Below, one piece after another: positions 45,317 through 54,518 of a stretch of 64,000 bases of DNA (position 1 is the first letter of the stretch; each line of letters begins with the position of its first letter). Made by a program: the position numbers and the translations under genes. Under the pieces are notes generated by a model, which worked only from the letters and a program-made list of their open reading frames with translations, made no database searches and had not been told where the DNA came from. This stretch comes from Geodermatophilus africanus (lineage in GTDB: Bacteria; Actinomycetota; Actinomycetes; Mycobacteriales; Geodermatophilaceae): contig NZ_FNOT01000019.1 in NCBI RefSeq assembly GCF_900107105.1, forward strand, positions 1 to 64,000, in the 5' to 3' direction.

Positions 45317-47386
45317 TCAGCCGGCCGCGTCGGCGCCCCCCTCCGCCGGCGGCCAGGTCTTGGCGACCATCGTAAGGACGTCGTAGGTCGCCACCGGCCG
45401 GCCCTCGCCGTCGACCACCACGGCGTCCCAGCGGACCTCGCCGTGCTCGGCGCCGCCGCGGGGGCTGATCTGCTTGCAGGTCAGCGTGACCGTCAGCTCC
45501 TCCCCGGGCTTGACCGGGGTGAGGAAGCGCAGGTTGTCCACGCCGTAGTTGGCGAGCACCGGGCCCGGGGCGGGGTCGACGAAGAGCCCGGCGGCCCACG
45601 AGACGATCAGGTAGCCGTGCGCCACCCGGCCGCCGAAGAGCGGGTTGGCCCGGGCGGCCTCCTCGTCCATGTGGGCGTAGAAGGTGTCGCCGGTGAACTC
45701 GGCGAAGTGCTCGATGTCCGCGAGCGTGATCGGGCGCGGGCCGGCCGTGATCGAGTCGCCGATGCGCAGCTCGGCCAGCGACTTGCGGAACGGGTGCACG
45801 CCGTCGTCGCGCCGCTCGGCGCCGGTCACCCAGCGGCCGCCGATCGCGGTGAGCTGGTCGGGCGAGGCCTGGACGGCGGTGCGCTGCATGTGGTGCAGCA
45901 CGCCGCGGATGCCGCCGAGCTCCTCGCCGCCCCCGGCCCGGCCCGGGCCGCCGTGCACCAGCACCGGCAGCGGCGAGCCGTGCCCGGTGTTCTCCTTCGC
46001 GTCGTCCCGGTCGAGCACCAGGATGCGGCCGTGGGCGTGCGCCGCGCCGAGCACGAACCCCCGCGCGAACTCCCGGTCGTGGGTCACCACCGAGCCGACC
46101 AGACTGCCCTGACCGCGGGCGGCGAGCTCCACGGCCTGTGCCACGCCGTCGTAGGGCAGGACGGTGCTGACCGGCCCGAACGCCTCGACGTCGTGCGGCT
46201 CGGCGGCGGCCAGGTCGTCGCAGCGCAGCAGCATCGGGGGCAAAAAGGCGCCGCGGTCGCGGTCGGCGCCCACCACCTCGAAGTGCTCGGGGTCGCCGAC
46301 CACCAGCTCGGCGACGCCGCGCAGGGCCTTCAGCGAGCGCAGCACCTCCTCGCGCTGGTCGAGGCTGGCCAGGGCGCCCATCTGGACCCCCTCGGCGTCC
46401 GGTGCCCCGACGACGACCTCCGCCAGCCGCGCCCGGGTCGCCTCGATGACGTCGTCCACCAGGGGGCGCGGGACGAACGCCCGGCGGATCGCCGTGCATT
46501 TCTGGCCGGCCTTGACCGTCATCTCCGCGACCAGCTGCTCGACGAACAGGTCGAACTCGGGGGTGTCCGGGGTGCCGTCCGGGCCGAGCACCGAGCAGTT
46601 CAGTGAGTCCGCCTCCGCGTTGAAGCGCACCGAGTCGGCCACGACCGCGGGGTGGCTGCGCAGCTTGCGCGCCGTGGCGGCCGAACCGGTGAAGAACACC
46701 AGGTCCTGACCGGCCAGGCCGTCGAGCAGGCCGGCCGCGCTGCCGGCCAGCAGCTGGAGCGATCCCTCCGGCAGCAGGCCGGACTCGATGATCTCCCGGA
46801 CGACCGCCTCGGCGAGGTAGGCGGTCTGACTGGCCGGCTTCACGATCGTCGGGACGCCGGCGAGGAAGGCCGGCGCGAACTTCTCCAGGAACCCCCAGAC
46901 GGGGAAGTTGAAGGCGTTGATCTGCACGGCGACGCCGCGCACCGGCGTGTAGAGGTGCTGGCCGACGAAGGTGCCGCCCCTGCCGAGCGGCTCGACGGCG
47001 CCGTCGAGGACCACGGTGTCGTCGGGCAGCTCGCGGCGGCCCTTGCTGGCGTAGGAGAGCACGGTGCCGAAGCCGCCGTCGACGTCCACCGCGCTGTCGC
47101 GGTCGGTGGCGCCGGTGCGGCGGGAGAGCGCGTAGAACGCGTCCTTGCCGGCCATCAGCCTCAGGCCCAGCTGCTTGAGCAGGCCGGCCCGCTGGTGGAA
47201 GGTCAGCTCGCGCAGCGCCGGCCCGCCGACGCTCCGGGCGTGGCCGAGCATCGCGGGGACGTCGAGGCCTGTGCTGCTGATCCGGGTGACGGTCTCCCCG
47301 GTCACGGCGTCGGCGATGGGTGTGCCCTCGTCCGGCGCGCTGTACCAGCGACCGGCGACGTAGCTCTGGAGCAGGGGTGCGGTCAT
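45317..47386 (-). CDS. paaZ: Phenylacetate degradation bifunctional protein: oxepin-CoA hydrolase / 3-oxo-5,6-dehydrosuberyl-CoA semialdehyde dehydrogenase
   Basis: A 689-residue fusion enzyme. Residues 1-520 are an aldehyde dehydrogenase (Cys in VKAGQKCTAIRRA, Glu in FNAEADSLNC, with FTGSAATARKLR). Residues 540-689 are a MaoC-like hydratase (FAEFTGDTFYAHMDEEAARA; VAHGYLIVSWAAGLFVD). It hydrolyses the oxepin ring and oxidises the aldehyde formed. The start ATG at 47386 has GAGGAG upstream; a GTG at 47413 is an alternative. It is the last gene of the paaK-paaR-paaZ transcript on the minus strand, 43 bases after paaR. Confidence 0.94.
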   Translation of the reverse strand: MTAPLLQSYVAGRWYSAPDEGTPIADAVTGETVTRISSTGLDVPAMLGHARSVGGPALRELTFHQRAGLLKQLGLRLMAGKDAFYALSRRTGATDRDSAVDVDGGFGTVLSYASKGRRELPDDTVVLDGAVEPLGRGGTFVGQHLYTPVRGVAVQINAFNFPVWGFLEKFAPAFLAGVPTIVKPASQTAYLAEAVVREIIESGLLPEGSLQLLAGSAAGLLDGLAGQDLVFFTGSAATARKLRSHPAVVADSVRFNAEADSLNCSVLGPDGTPDTPEFDLFVEQLVAEMTVKAGQKCTAIRRAFVPRPLVDDVIEATRARLAEVVVGAPDAEGVQMGALASLDQREEVLRSLKALRGVAELVVGDPEHFEVVGADRDRGAFLPPMLLRCDDLAAAEPHDVEAFGPVSTVLPYDGVAQAVELAARGQGSLVGSVVTHDREFARGFVLGAAHAHGRILVLDRDDAKENTGHGSPLPVLVHGGPGRAGGGEELGGIRGVLHHMQRTAVQASPDQLTAIGGRWVTGAERRDDGVHPFRKSLAELRIGDSITAGPRPITLADIEHFAEFTGDTFYAHMDEEAARANPLFGGRVAHGYLIVSWAAGLFVDPAPGPVLANYGVDNLRFLTPVKPGEELTVTLTCKQISPRGGAEHGEVRWDAVVVDGEGRPVATYDVLTMVAKTWPPAEGGADAAG

Positions 47387-47429
47387 CGGAGGACTCCTCT
47401 GGTGCTCCTCCACGGAGGAACGGGTGGGT

Positions 47430-48059
47430 TCAGGTCGGTGGCGACGGGGCGGGCCGAGCGCGCAGGCCCTGGAAGGTCGTGACGACGAGTGCGTCGGCGA
47501 GGTCGTCGGCGGACAGGCCGCCGTCGGGTCGGTACCACTCGGTCAGCGAGTTGACGGTGCCGAACAGCAGGCGGCTGGTGATGGCCGGGTCGACGTCGGG
47601 GCGGACGTCGCCCTCCTCCTCCGCGGCGCGCACCAGGTCGGTGACGACGCGGTCGAATCGGCGACGCCGCTGGAGGGCCGCCTGCTCGACCGGCGAGTTG
47701 CCGCGCACCCGCAGGAGCAGGGTCACGAACGGCAGCTCGGCGGCGAGCACGCGCACCGAACCGCGGACGACGTGCTCCAGGCGGTCGATGGCCGGTCCGG
47801 TGGTGGCGCCCGGCTCCTCGGTGACGGAGAACAGCGCGTCCAGGGCCCGGTCGAGCGCCAGCCGGAGCAGCTCGACCTTGCTGGACACGTGGTGGTAGAT
47901 CGCCGACTTGGTGACGCCGAGCCGCGCGGCGAGCTCCTCCATGCTGGTGGCGTCGTAGCCGCGCTCGTTGAAGACCGCGACGGCGACGTCGAGCAGGGAG
48001 TCCAGCGAGTGACCCGGGCGGCCGCGCCGGGTCCGGGCGGGGTCGGCCGTGGACGTCAC
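47430..48059 (-). CDS. paaR: TetR-family repressor of phenylacetate catabolism
   Basis: A 209-residue TetR regulator. The helix-turn-helix is TSMEELAARLGVTKSAIYHH followed by SSKVELLRLALDRAL; the C-terminal ligand domain is helical. Its GTG start overlaps the paaK stop by four bases. TetR-type PaaR repressors bind CoA esters such as phenylacetyl-CoA and recognise a palindrome containing ACCG and CGGT halves. Four near-identical palindromes of this type precede the paa genes in this window, which strongly supports the name. Confidence 0.9.
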   Translation of the reverse strand: MTSTADPARTRRGRPGHSLDSLLDVAVAVFNERGYDATSMEELAARLGVTKSAIYHHVSSKVELLRLALDRALDALFSVTEEPGATTGPAIDRLEHVVRGSVRVLAAELPFVTLLLRVRGNSPVEQAALQRRRRFDRVVTDLVRAAEEEGDVRPDVDPAITSRLLFGTVNSLTEWYRPDGGLSADDLADALVVTTFQGLRARPAPSPPT

Positions 48060-49396
48060 GCGCGGTCCCGGTTGTCGTAGACGCGCTTGAGCTTGCCCAT
48101 CGACCGGGCCAGGGTCTCCGGGTCCACGACGACGACGTCGATGCTGGTGCCGACGGTGTCCTTCACCGCCTTGGTGACCTCGGCGGCGGCGATCGGCCGA
48201 CGCTCGGCCGGGCAGTCGGGCCGGGCCTCGATCCGGGCGGTGAGGTGGTCCATCCGGCCGCGGGTGGTCAGCTCCAGGGCGAAGTGCGGTGAGAGCCCCG
48301 GGGTCCGGAGCACGATCTCCTCGATCTGGGTCGGGAACAGGTTGACCCCCCGCAGGATGATCATGTCGTCGGTGCGGCCGGTGATCTTCTCCATGCGCCG
48401 CATGCCGGGCCGGGCGGTGCCGGGCAGCAGGCGGGTGAGGTCGCGGGTGCGGTACCGGATGACCGGCATGGCCTCCTTGGTGAGCGAGGTGAACACCAGC
48501 TCGCCCTGCTCGCCGTCGGGCAGCACCTCACCGGTGAGCGGGTCGATGACCTCGGGGTAGAAGTGGTCCTCCCAGACGTGCAGGCCGTCCTTGGTCTCGA
48601 CGCACTCCTGGGCGACGCCGGGGCCCATCACCTCGGACAGGCCGTAGATGTCGACGGCGTGGATGCCGGCGCGCTCCTCCATCTCGCGGCGCATCTGCTC
48701 GGTCCACGGCTCGGCGCCGAAGATGCCGATCTCCAGCGAGCTGGCCCTGGGGTCCAGGCCCTGCTTCTCGAACTCGTCGATCACGGTGAGCATGTACGAG
48801 GGCGTCACCATGATCACCCTCGGCTCGAAGTCGGTGATCAGCTGGACCTGGCGTGGGGTCATGCCGCCGGAGATGGGGATGACGGTGCAGCCGAGCTTCT
48901 CGGCGCCGTAGTGGGCACCCAGGCCTCCGGTGAACAGGCCGTAGCCGTAGGCGTTGTGCAGCTTGTCGCCGGGCCTCCCACCGGCCGCCCGGATGGAGCG
49001 GGCCATGACGGTGGCCCAGGTGTCGATGTCCCGCTCGGTGTAGCCGACGACCGTGGGCCGCCCGGTCGTGCCGGAGGAGGCGTGCACCCGGCGCACCTGG
49101 TCCTGGGGGACGGCGAACATGCCGAACGGGTAGTTGTCCCGCAGGTCGGCCTTGCTGGTGGTGGGAAACCTCGCCAGGTCGGCGAGCTCCCGGCAGTCGT
49201 CGGGGTGCACGCCGGCCGCGTCGAAGGCCGCCCGGTAGTGCGGCACGTTCTCGTAGGCGTGCCGCAGGGTCCACTGCAGCCGCTCGAGCTGCAGGGTGCG
49301 CAGCTCCTCGCCGGACAGCCGTTCCGCCGGGTCGAGGAGGGCCGGGTCGGGAGGAGCTCCCAGGCGCCGGGTGGGCTCGCTGGTCACAGCCGTCAT
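48056..49396 (-). CDS. paaK: Phenylacetate-CoA ligase
   Basis: A 446-residue adenylate-forming ligase that activates phenylacetate with CoA and ATP. The phosphate loop is [20 protein letters not shown], the A5-type motif is [11 protein letters not shown], and the C-terminal hinge is [20 protein letters not shown]. The ATG at 49396 starts normally. It is divergent from paaA across a 225-bp region with two PaaR-type palindromes, and heads the paaK-paaR-paaZ operon. Confidence 0.95.
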   Translation of the reverse strand: MTAVTSEPTRRLGAPPDPALLDPAERLSGEELRTLQLERLQWTLRHAYENVPHYRAAFDAAGVHPDDCRELADLARFPTTSKADLRDNYPFGMFAVPQDQVRRVHASSGTTGRPTVVGYTERDIDTWATVMARSIRAAGGRPGDKLHNAYGYGLFTGGLGAHYGAEKLGCTVIPISGGMTPRQVQLITDFEPRVIMVTPSYMLTVIDEFEKQGLDPRASSLEIGIFGAEPWTEQMRREMEERAGIHAVDIYGLSEVMGPGVAQECVETKDGLHVWEDHFYPEVIDPLTGEVLPDGEQGELVFTSLTKEAMPVIRYRTRDLTRLLPGTARPGMRRMEKITGRTDDMIILRGVNLFPTQIEEIVLRTPGLSPHFALELTTRGRMDHLTARIEARPDCPAERRPIAAAEVTKAVKDTVGTSIDVVVVDPETLARSMGKLKRVYDNRDRA

Positions 49397-49458
49397 GGCG
49401 GAGGCCTCCGTGGTCCTGAGCGTCGTCGCCGGACGGTCGGCGGAGGGCGTCGCTCCAA

Positions 49459-49481
49459 ATACCGACCGGATGGTCAGGTAA
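49459..49481. promoter_or_regulatory. PaaR-type operator upstream of paaK
   Basis: The core ACCGACCGGATGGTCAGGT (49461-49479) with flanking TA steps is an imperfect palindrome of the same form as the three other sites. It lies 65 bases upstream of the paaK start on the minus strand. Confidence 0.7.
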
Positions 49482-49568
49482 TCAACTCTCTCCAGCCGCG
49501 CCCTGTCAAGCCCCCTGTGGCGACTTCTGGCCAGGACTTGTGCGGCGGGCCGGCGTCAGGCACACTGA

Positions 49569-49590
49569 TTACCGACCGTCCGGTCAGTAA
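49569..49590. promoter_or_regulatory. PaaR-type operator upstream of paaA
   Basis: The core ACCGACCGTCCGGTCAGT, flanked by TT and AA, is a near-perfect palindrome 31 bases before the paaA start codon. Confidence 0.75.
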
Positions 49591-49621
49591 ATGGCTCGAG
49601 TCGCACCCCGAGGGGAACGAG

Positions 49622-50587
49622 ATGTCGGCACCCACACTCGAACGGCCCGCCTCCGACGAGACCGCGCTGCAGAGGCAGTTCGACGCCACGATCGCCGCCG
49701 ACCACCGCATCGAGCCGCGCGACTGGATGCCGGAGGGTTACCGCAAGACGCTCATCCGGCAGGTCGCCCAGCACGCGCACTCGGAGATCATCGGGATGCA
49801 GCCGGAGGGTGACTGGCTGCTGGCCGCACCGAGCCTGCGGCGCAAGTCGGTCCTCCTCGCCAAGGTGCAGGACGAGGCCGGACACGGCCTGTACCTCTAC
49901 TCGGCCGCCGAGACCCTCGGCGCCGACCGCGCCGACCTCACCGACAAGCTCATCGAGGGCAAGCAGAAGTACAGCTCGATCTTCAACTACCCGACGCTGA
50001 GCTACGCCGACGTCGGCGTGATCGGCTGGCTGGTCGACGGCGCGGCGATCTGCAACCAGGTGCCGCTGTGCCGCTCCTCCTACGGGCCCTACGCCCGGGC
50101 GATGATCCGCATCTGCAAGGAGGAGTCGTTCCACCAGCGGCAGGGCTACGAACTGCTGATGACGATGATGCGCGGCACCGCGGAGCAGCGGGCCATGGTG
50201 CAGGACGCCGTCGACCGCTGGTGGTGGCCGACGCTGATGATGTTCGGCCCCCCTGACGAGCACAGCCCCAACACCGCACAGTCGATGGCCTGGGGCATCA
50301 AGCGGCACACCAACGACGAGCTGCGTCAGAAGTTCGTCGACATGTCCGTCCCGCAGGCCGAGGTGCTCGGCGTCACGTTCCCCGACCCGGAGCTCGAGTT
50401 CGACCCCGGGACCGGCCACTATCGGTTCGGCAAGCTCGACTGGGAAGAGTTCAAGCGGGTCGTCGGCGGCCAGGGCCCGATGAACGCCACTCGCCTCGCT
50501 CGCCGGCGGGCGGCCCGCGACGACAACACCTGGGTCACCGAGGCGGCCACCGCCTACGCCGCGAAGCACGAGGGAGCCGGCGCGTGA
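49622..50587 (+). CDS. paaA: Phenylacetyl-CoA epoxidase catalytic subunit
   Basis: A 321-residue di-iron subunit that epoxidises the aromatic ring of phenylacetyl-CoA. Iron ligands are in [19 protein letters not shown] (Glu, His) and [14 protein letters not shown] (Glu, His), with a further Glu in [13 protein letters not shown]. The ATG at 49622 has GAGGGGAACGAG upstream. It starts the paaABCDE operon and overlaps paaB by four bases. Confidence 0.95.
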   Translation: MSAPTLERPASDETALQRQFDATIAADHRIEPRDWMPEGYRKTLIRQVAQHAHSEIIGMQPEGDWLLAAPSLRRKSVLLAKVQDEAGHGLYLYSAAETLGADRADLTDKLIEGKQKYSSIFNYPTLSYADVGVIGWLVDGAAICNQVPLCRSSYGPYARAMIRICKEESFHQRQGYELLMTMMRGTAEQRAMVQDAVDRWWWPTLMMFGPPDEHSPNTAQSMAWGIKRHTNDELRQKFVDMSVPQAEVLGVTFPDPELEFDPGTGHYRFGKLDWEEFKRVVGGQGPMNATRLARRRAARDDNTWVTEAATAYAAKHEGAGA

Positions 50588-51039
50588 GCACCCCCGACGC
50601 GAGGACGACGGCCGAGCGAGCATCGCAGGGAGCGCCGGCGACCCAGGAGCGGAACGAGGGCGGAGTCGAGCCGACGGGCACCGTCACCGCCGAGGGCGGG
50701 CACGGCGCCATCCCGACCGGCCCCGAGGTGCCGGTGGAGCCCCGCCGCCGGGCCGTGAGGCGCGACTGGCCGCTGTACGAGGTGTTCGTCCGCGGCAAGC
50801 GCGGGCTCAACCACGTGCACGTCGGCTCGCTGCACGCCCCGGACGACGAGATGGCCATCGACGCCGCCCGGGACCTCTACACCCGGCGCAACGAGGGCGT
50901 GAGCATCTGGGTGGTCAAGGCCGCCGACATCACCGCGTCGAGCCCCGATGAGAAGGACCCGCTGTTCGCCCCCAGCGGCGACAAGGTCTACCGGCACCCG
51001 ACGTTCTACGAGATCCCCGAGGACGTCCCCCACATCTGA
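50584..51039 (+). CDS. paaB: Phenylacetyl-CoA epoxidase subunit B, with unusual N-terminal extension
   Basis: The conserved PaaB domain starts near residue 58 ([20 protein letters not shown]) and ends [19 protein letters not shown]. The first 57 residues are low-complexity and not part of the family, making 151 residues against the usual 95 or so. Bases 50618-50657 in this extension match, at 36 of 40 positions, a sequence in the same position of paaE but read in a different frame. The extension is thus probably a captured repeat. PaaB is thought to bridge PaaA/PaaC to the reductase. GTG start overlaps paaA. Confidence 0.9.
   Translation: MSTPDARTTAERASQGAPATQERNEGGVEPTGTVTAEGGHGAIPTGPEVPVEPRRRAVRRDWPLYEVFVRGKRGLNHVHVGSLHAPDDEMAIDAARDLYTRRNEGVSIWVVKAADITASSPDEKDPLFAPSGDKVYRHPTFYEIPEDVPHI
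50618..50657 (+). repeat. 40-bp dispersed repeat inside the paaB 5' end
   Basis: It starts GAGCATCGCAG and ends AGCGGAACGA. 36 of 40 bases match the segment 52584-52623 in paaE; the reading frame relative to the start codon differs between the two genes. Confidence 0.75.
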
Positions 51040-51095
51040 AGCAGAAGGACCCCTTCTCCCCCCACGGCTCGCAGGCTCGCCGTGGGCCCATGAGA
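51040..51095 (+). repeat. Post-stop-codon hairpin repeat, copy with compensatory stem change
   Basis: The paaB stop is followed by AGCAGAAGGACCCC, then a hairpin with stem CCCACGGC (51061-51068) and GCCGTGGG (51079-51086) around CTCGCAGGCTC. Compared with the copy at 43341-43390, one C-G pair of the stem is exchanged for G-C on both sides. Confidence 0.75.
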
Positions 51096-51139
51096 AGAGG
51101 CCTTCCATCCACCCGTCACGAGGCAAGGAGCGTTCCGTC

Positions 51140-52048
51140 GTGGTTCACGAGGAGACCGTCTACGAGGCCCTGGTCAACGCCCACGACGAGGGGCACTGGG
51201 CCTTCGGCACCGGCTTCGACGAGCCGCTGGCCGGGGTCGATACCACCGTTCCCGACGGCATCGACCCCGCCGACCTGGGCGCCTACTGCCTGATGCTCGG
51301 CGACGACGCCCTCGTGCTCGCGCAGCGGCTGACGCAGTGGATCACCAACGCGCCGGAGCTCGAGGAGGAGGTCGCGATCGGCAACATCGGGCTCGACCTG
51401 CTCGGCCAGGCCCGGCTGCTGCTGGCCCGTGGCGGCTCGGTGGGTGTGCTCGGCCGCTCCCGGCAGCTGGCCACCGACACCATCCCCGACGAGGACGCGC
51501 TGGCCTACTTCCGCGATGCCGACGAGTTCCGCTCCACCGCGCTGGTCGAGGTCGAGAACGGCGACTTCGCCCGGACCCTCGTCCGGCTGCTCGTGGCCGC
51601 CTCGGTCCGGCTCGCGGTCCTCGCGCGGCTCCGTGACTCCCGCGACCCGGTGCTCGCCGCGATCGCGACCAAGGGCGTCAAGGAGCTCACCTACCACCGC
51701 GACCACGCCGCCCGCTGGGTACTGCGCCTCGGCGACGGCACCGCGGAGTCGCACCGCCGCGCCCAGGACGGCGTCGAGGCGGTGTGGCCGCTGCTGGCCG
51801 ACCTGTTCACCGCGACCGACGTCGAGACCCGGCTGGCCGCAGCCGGGGTCGCCGTCGACCCGGCCGACGTCCGCGACGAGGTCCGGGCCGTGCTCACCCA
51901 GGTGCTCGAGCGGGCCACGCTCGCCGTGCCGGACTGGCCCGCCGACGCACCGCCCCGCGGGCGTCTCGGGGAGCACGGGCCGGAGTTGACCGAGCTGCTC
52001 GACACCCTGCAGGGGCTGGCCCGGCAGCACCCGGCGGCGACCTGGTGA
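51140..52048 (+). CDS. paaC: Phenylacetyl-CoA epoxidase structural subunit C
   Basis: A 302-residue PaaC, the inactive partner of PaaA in the epoxidase. The ferritin-like helices include GAYCLMLGDDALVLAQRLTQ and IATKGVKELTYHRDHAARWV, and a GNIGLDLLGQARLLL segment that helps substrate binding. The start GTG at 51140 has AAGGAG nine bases upstream. The 100-bp gap from paaB holds a hairpin repeat, so expression may be attenuated here. It overlaps paaD by four bases. Confidence 0.93.
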   Translation: MVHEETVYEALVNAHDEGHWAFGTGFDEPLAGVDTTVPDGIDPADLGAYCLMLGDDALVLAQRLTQWITNAPELEEEVAIGNIGLDLLGQARLLLARGGSVGVLGRSRQLATDTIPDEDALAYFRDADEFRSTALVEVENGDFARTLVRLLVAASVRLAVLARLRDSRDPVLAAIATKGVKELTYHRDHAARWVLRLGDGTAESHRRAQDGVEAVWPLLADLFTATDVETRLAAAGVAVDPADVRDEVRAVLTQVLERATLAVPDWPADAPPRGRLGEHGPELTELLDTLQGLARQHPAATW

Positions 52049-52566
52049 CCGCCGTGACCCTGCAGCGGGCCACCACCGATCCCCGCGCCGTGGCCGAGAC
52101 GGTCACCGACCCCGAGCTGCCGATGCTGACCCTCGCCGACCTCGGCGTGCTGCGCGACGTCCGCATGGAGGACGACGGCACGGTCGTCGTCGACATCACG
52201 CCCACGTACTCCGGCTGCCCGGCGATGGGGGTCATGCGCGCCGACCTGCTGCACGCGCTGCACGCGGCCGGTTTCCGCGACGTCGACGTCCGCACGGTGC
52301 TTTCCCCGGCGTGGACCAGCGATTGGATCAGCGAGGACGGTCGCCGCAAGCTCGCCGCCGGCGGCATCGCCCCGCCGGGGACCGCGCCGGTCCGCTCCCC
52401 CGGCCCGGTCCCGCTGCAGCTCGGGCCGACCCGCCGCACGGCCGGCTGCCCGCAGTGCGGCTCGCCCGACACCGTGGAACAGAGCGAGTTCAGCGCCACC
52501 GCCTGCAAGGCCCTGCGCCGCTGCCGCAGCTGTGGCGAGCCGTTCGAGCACTTCAAGGAGATCTGA
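52045..52566 (+). CDS. paaD: Phenylacetate degradation protein PaaD (MIP18-like, iron-sulfur assembly)
   Basis: A 173-residue protein. The N-terminal MIP18/DUF59 domain has VTDPELPMLTLADLGVLRDV and YSGCPAMGVM (conserved Cys). The C-terminus is a zinc-ribbon-like module (CPQCGS and CRSCGEPFEHFK). PaaD is thought to help mature the iron-sulfur reductase PaaE. The GTG start at 52045 overlaps paaC. Confidence 0.92.
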   Translation: MTAVTLQRATTDPRAVAETVTDPELPMLTLADLGVLRDVRMEDDGTVVVDITPTYSGCPAMGVMRADLLHALHAAGFRDVDVRTVLSPAWTSDWISEDGRRKLAAGGIAPPGTAPVRSPGPVPLQLGPTRRTAGCPQCGSPDTVEQSEFSATACKALRRCRSCGEPFEHFKEI

Positions 52567-53742
52567 GTGGTGCGACAGGAAGTGAGCATCGCAGCGAGCG
52601 CCGGCGAGCGAGGAGCGGAGCGACCGCGGAGCACCACCGAGCGACAGAACACCGCGCCCGCCGAGGCCCCCGCCCGCCCCCGGCGGCGGCCGCAGTTCCA
52701 CCCGCTCACGGTGGCCGAGGTCGAGCGGTTGACCGACGACGCGGTCGCGGTCACCTTCGACATCCCCGCCGACCTGGCGGAGGACTACCGCTTCAGGCCC
52801 GGCCAGGCGCTCACGCTGCGCCGGGTCGACGGCGACCGGGACGAGCGCCGCTCCTACTCCATCTGTGCGCCGGTGGGTGCGGCGCCACGGGTCGGCGTCC
52901 GCGAGGTCCCCGGCGGCTTCTTCTCCTCCTACCTGGTGCACGAGGTGAAGCCCGGCGACGCGATCGAGGTGCTGCCGCCGTCGGGCACCTTCACCGCCGA
53001 CCTGTCGACGCCGGCCGATCACGTCTTCGTCGTCGCGGGCTCCGGCATCACCCCGGCGCTGTCGCTGGCCGCCAGCGTGCTGCGCGACGGGCAGTCCACC
53101 GTCACGGTCTTCTACGGCAACCGGCGCACCAACACGGTGATGTTCGCCGACGAGCTGGCCGACCTCAAGGACGCCTACGGCCCCCGCCTGCAGCTGGTGC
53201 ACGTGCTCTCCCGCGAGCCGCGCGATGCAGAGCTGACCAGCGGCCGGCTCGACGGCGCCCGCCTGCGGGCGCTGGTCGAGAACCTCGTCGAGGTCGAGCG
53301 CGTCGACCACTGGTGGCTGTGCGGTCCGCACGGCATGGTCGGCGACGCGCGAGCCCTCCTCGCCGAGCTCGGCGTGCCGTCCGAGAAGGTGCACCAGGAG
53401 CTGTTCTACGTCGACGACGTCCCGCCGCAGCCGGTCCGCGGCGACGACCAGACCGTCACCGGTCCCAGCAGCCAGGTCACCGTCGTCCTCGACGGGCGCT
53501 CCACCACGCTGGCCCTGCCCAAGGACGAGACCGTGCTCGACTCCGCCCAGCGGGTCCGCTCGGACCTGCCCTTCGCCTGCAAGGGAGGCGTCTGCGGCAC
53601 CTGCCGCGCGCGGGTGACCGACGGCGAGGTCGAGATGCGGAGGAACTACGCCCTCGAGGCCAAGGAGGTCGACGCCGGCTACGTGCTCACCTGCCAGACG
53701 GTGCCCCTCTCCGACGCCGTCACCGTCGACTTCGACGCCTGA
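52567..53742 (+). CDS. paaE: Phenylacetyl-CoA epoxidase reductase subunit
   Basis: A 391-residue reductase that passes electrons from NADPH to PaaA. The FAD domain has ERRSYSICAPVG; the NAD domain has VFVVAGSGITPALSL; the C-terminal [2Fe-2S] ferredoxin has CKGGVCGTCRARV and a final LTCQT. The family domain begins near residue 42 (QFHPLTVAEVERLTDDAVAV). The first 40 residues contain a 40-bp repeat shared with paaB, so the true start could be further in. It directly follows the paaD stop with no gap. Confidence 0.93.
   Translation: MVRQEVSIAASAGERGAERPRSTTERQNTAPAEAPARPRRRPQFHPLTVAEVERLTDDAVAVTFDIPADLAEDYRFRPGQALTLRRVDGDRDERRSYSICAPVGAAPRVGVREVPGGFFSSYLVHEVKPGDAIEVLPPSGTFTADLSTPADHVFVVAGSGITPALSLAASVLRDGQSTVTVFYGNRRTNTVMFADELADLKDAYGPRLQLVHVLSREPRDAELTSGRLDGARLRALVENLVEVERVDHWWLCGPHGMVGDARALLAELGVPSEKVHQELFYVDDVPPQPVRGDDQTVTGPSSQVTVVLDGRSTTLALPKDETVLDSAQRVRSDLPFACKGGVCGTCRARVTDGEVEMRRNYALEAKEVDAGYVLTCQTVPLSDAVTVDFDA
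52584..52623 (+). repeat. 40-bp dispersed repeat inside the paaE 5' end
   Basis: It starts GAGCATCGCAG and ends AGCGGAGCGA; partner of the copy in paaB at 50618-50657, read in another frame. Confidence 0.75.
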
Positions 53743-53747
53743 CGCCG

Positions 53748-54518
53748 ATGAGCGACCGGGTCCTGCAGGTGGAGCGCCGGCGCGGGGTCGCCACCCTGAC
53801 GCTCGACTCCCCCGCCAACCGCAACGCGCTGTCGCGGGCGATGCGCGCCGAGCTGCGCTCCGCCCTGACCGAGGCGATCGCCGACGACTCCGTGCGGGTC
53901 GTCGTCCTCGACCACACCGGCCGGGTGTTCTGCTCGGGGATGGACCTGGCCGAGGCCGCCGGCGGCGCGGCCGAGGACCAGGGCGTCAACGAGTTCCCCG
54001 CACTGCTGGAGATGGTCTGGGACTCGCCCAAGCCGGTGGTGGGCGTCGTCCGCGGCCCCGCGCGGGCCGGCGGCGTCGGCCTGCTGGCCGCCTGCGACGT
54101 GGTGGTCGCCGCCGAGGCGGCCACCTTCGCCTTCACCGAGGTGCGGATCGGGATCGCCCCGGCGGTCATCTCCGCCGTCGTCCTCCCGCGCATGGTGCCG
54201 AGCGTGGCGCACCGGCTGCTGCTCACCGGGGAGGTGTTCGAGGCCCCGCAGGCGCTGGCCGGCGGGCTCGTGGACCTCGTCGTCCCCGCCGAGGACGTCG
54301 ACGCGTGCGTGGCCGCGCAGGTCGAAGCCCTCGGCAAGGGCGCGCCGCTGGCCCTGTCCGAGACCAAGCGGCTGCTGCGCGCAGCGCGGACCGGGCCACT
54401 GGCCGAGCGGTTCCCGGACCTCCTGGACCTGTCCGCGCGCCTGTTCGCGAGCGAGGAGGGCCAGGAGGGCATCGCCGCCTTCCGTGAGAAGCGGCCCGCC
54501 CGCTGGGTGCCCGCGTGA
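53748..54518 (+). CDS. Enoyl-CoA hydratase/isomerase family protein
   Basis: A 256-residue crotonase. It shows LDSPANRNALSRAMRAEL, the oxyanion-hole segment GRVFCSGMDLAEAAGG, and FAFTEVRIGIAPAVISAVVL, where the conserved Glu of the second catalytic position is present. The first catalytic glutamate position appears replaced (RAGGVGLLAACD), so it may be an isomerase- or hydratase-like variant. In the paa operon it should act as PaaF or PaaG; only one such gene is present here, whereas the pathway needs both. The ATG at 53748 lies five bases after paaE. Confidence 0.85.
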   Translation: MSDRVLQVERRRGVATLTLDSPANRNALSRAMRAELRSALTEAIADDSVRVVVLDHTGRVFCSGMDLAEAAGGAAEDQGVNEFPALLEMVWDSPKPVVGVVRGPARAGGVGLLAACDVVVAAEAATFAFTEVRIGIAPAVISAVVLPRMVPSVAHRLLLTGEVFEAPQALAGGLVDLVVPAEDVDACVAAQVEALGKGAPLALSETKRLLRAARTGPLAERFPDLLDLSARLFASEEGQEGIAAFREKRPARWVPA

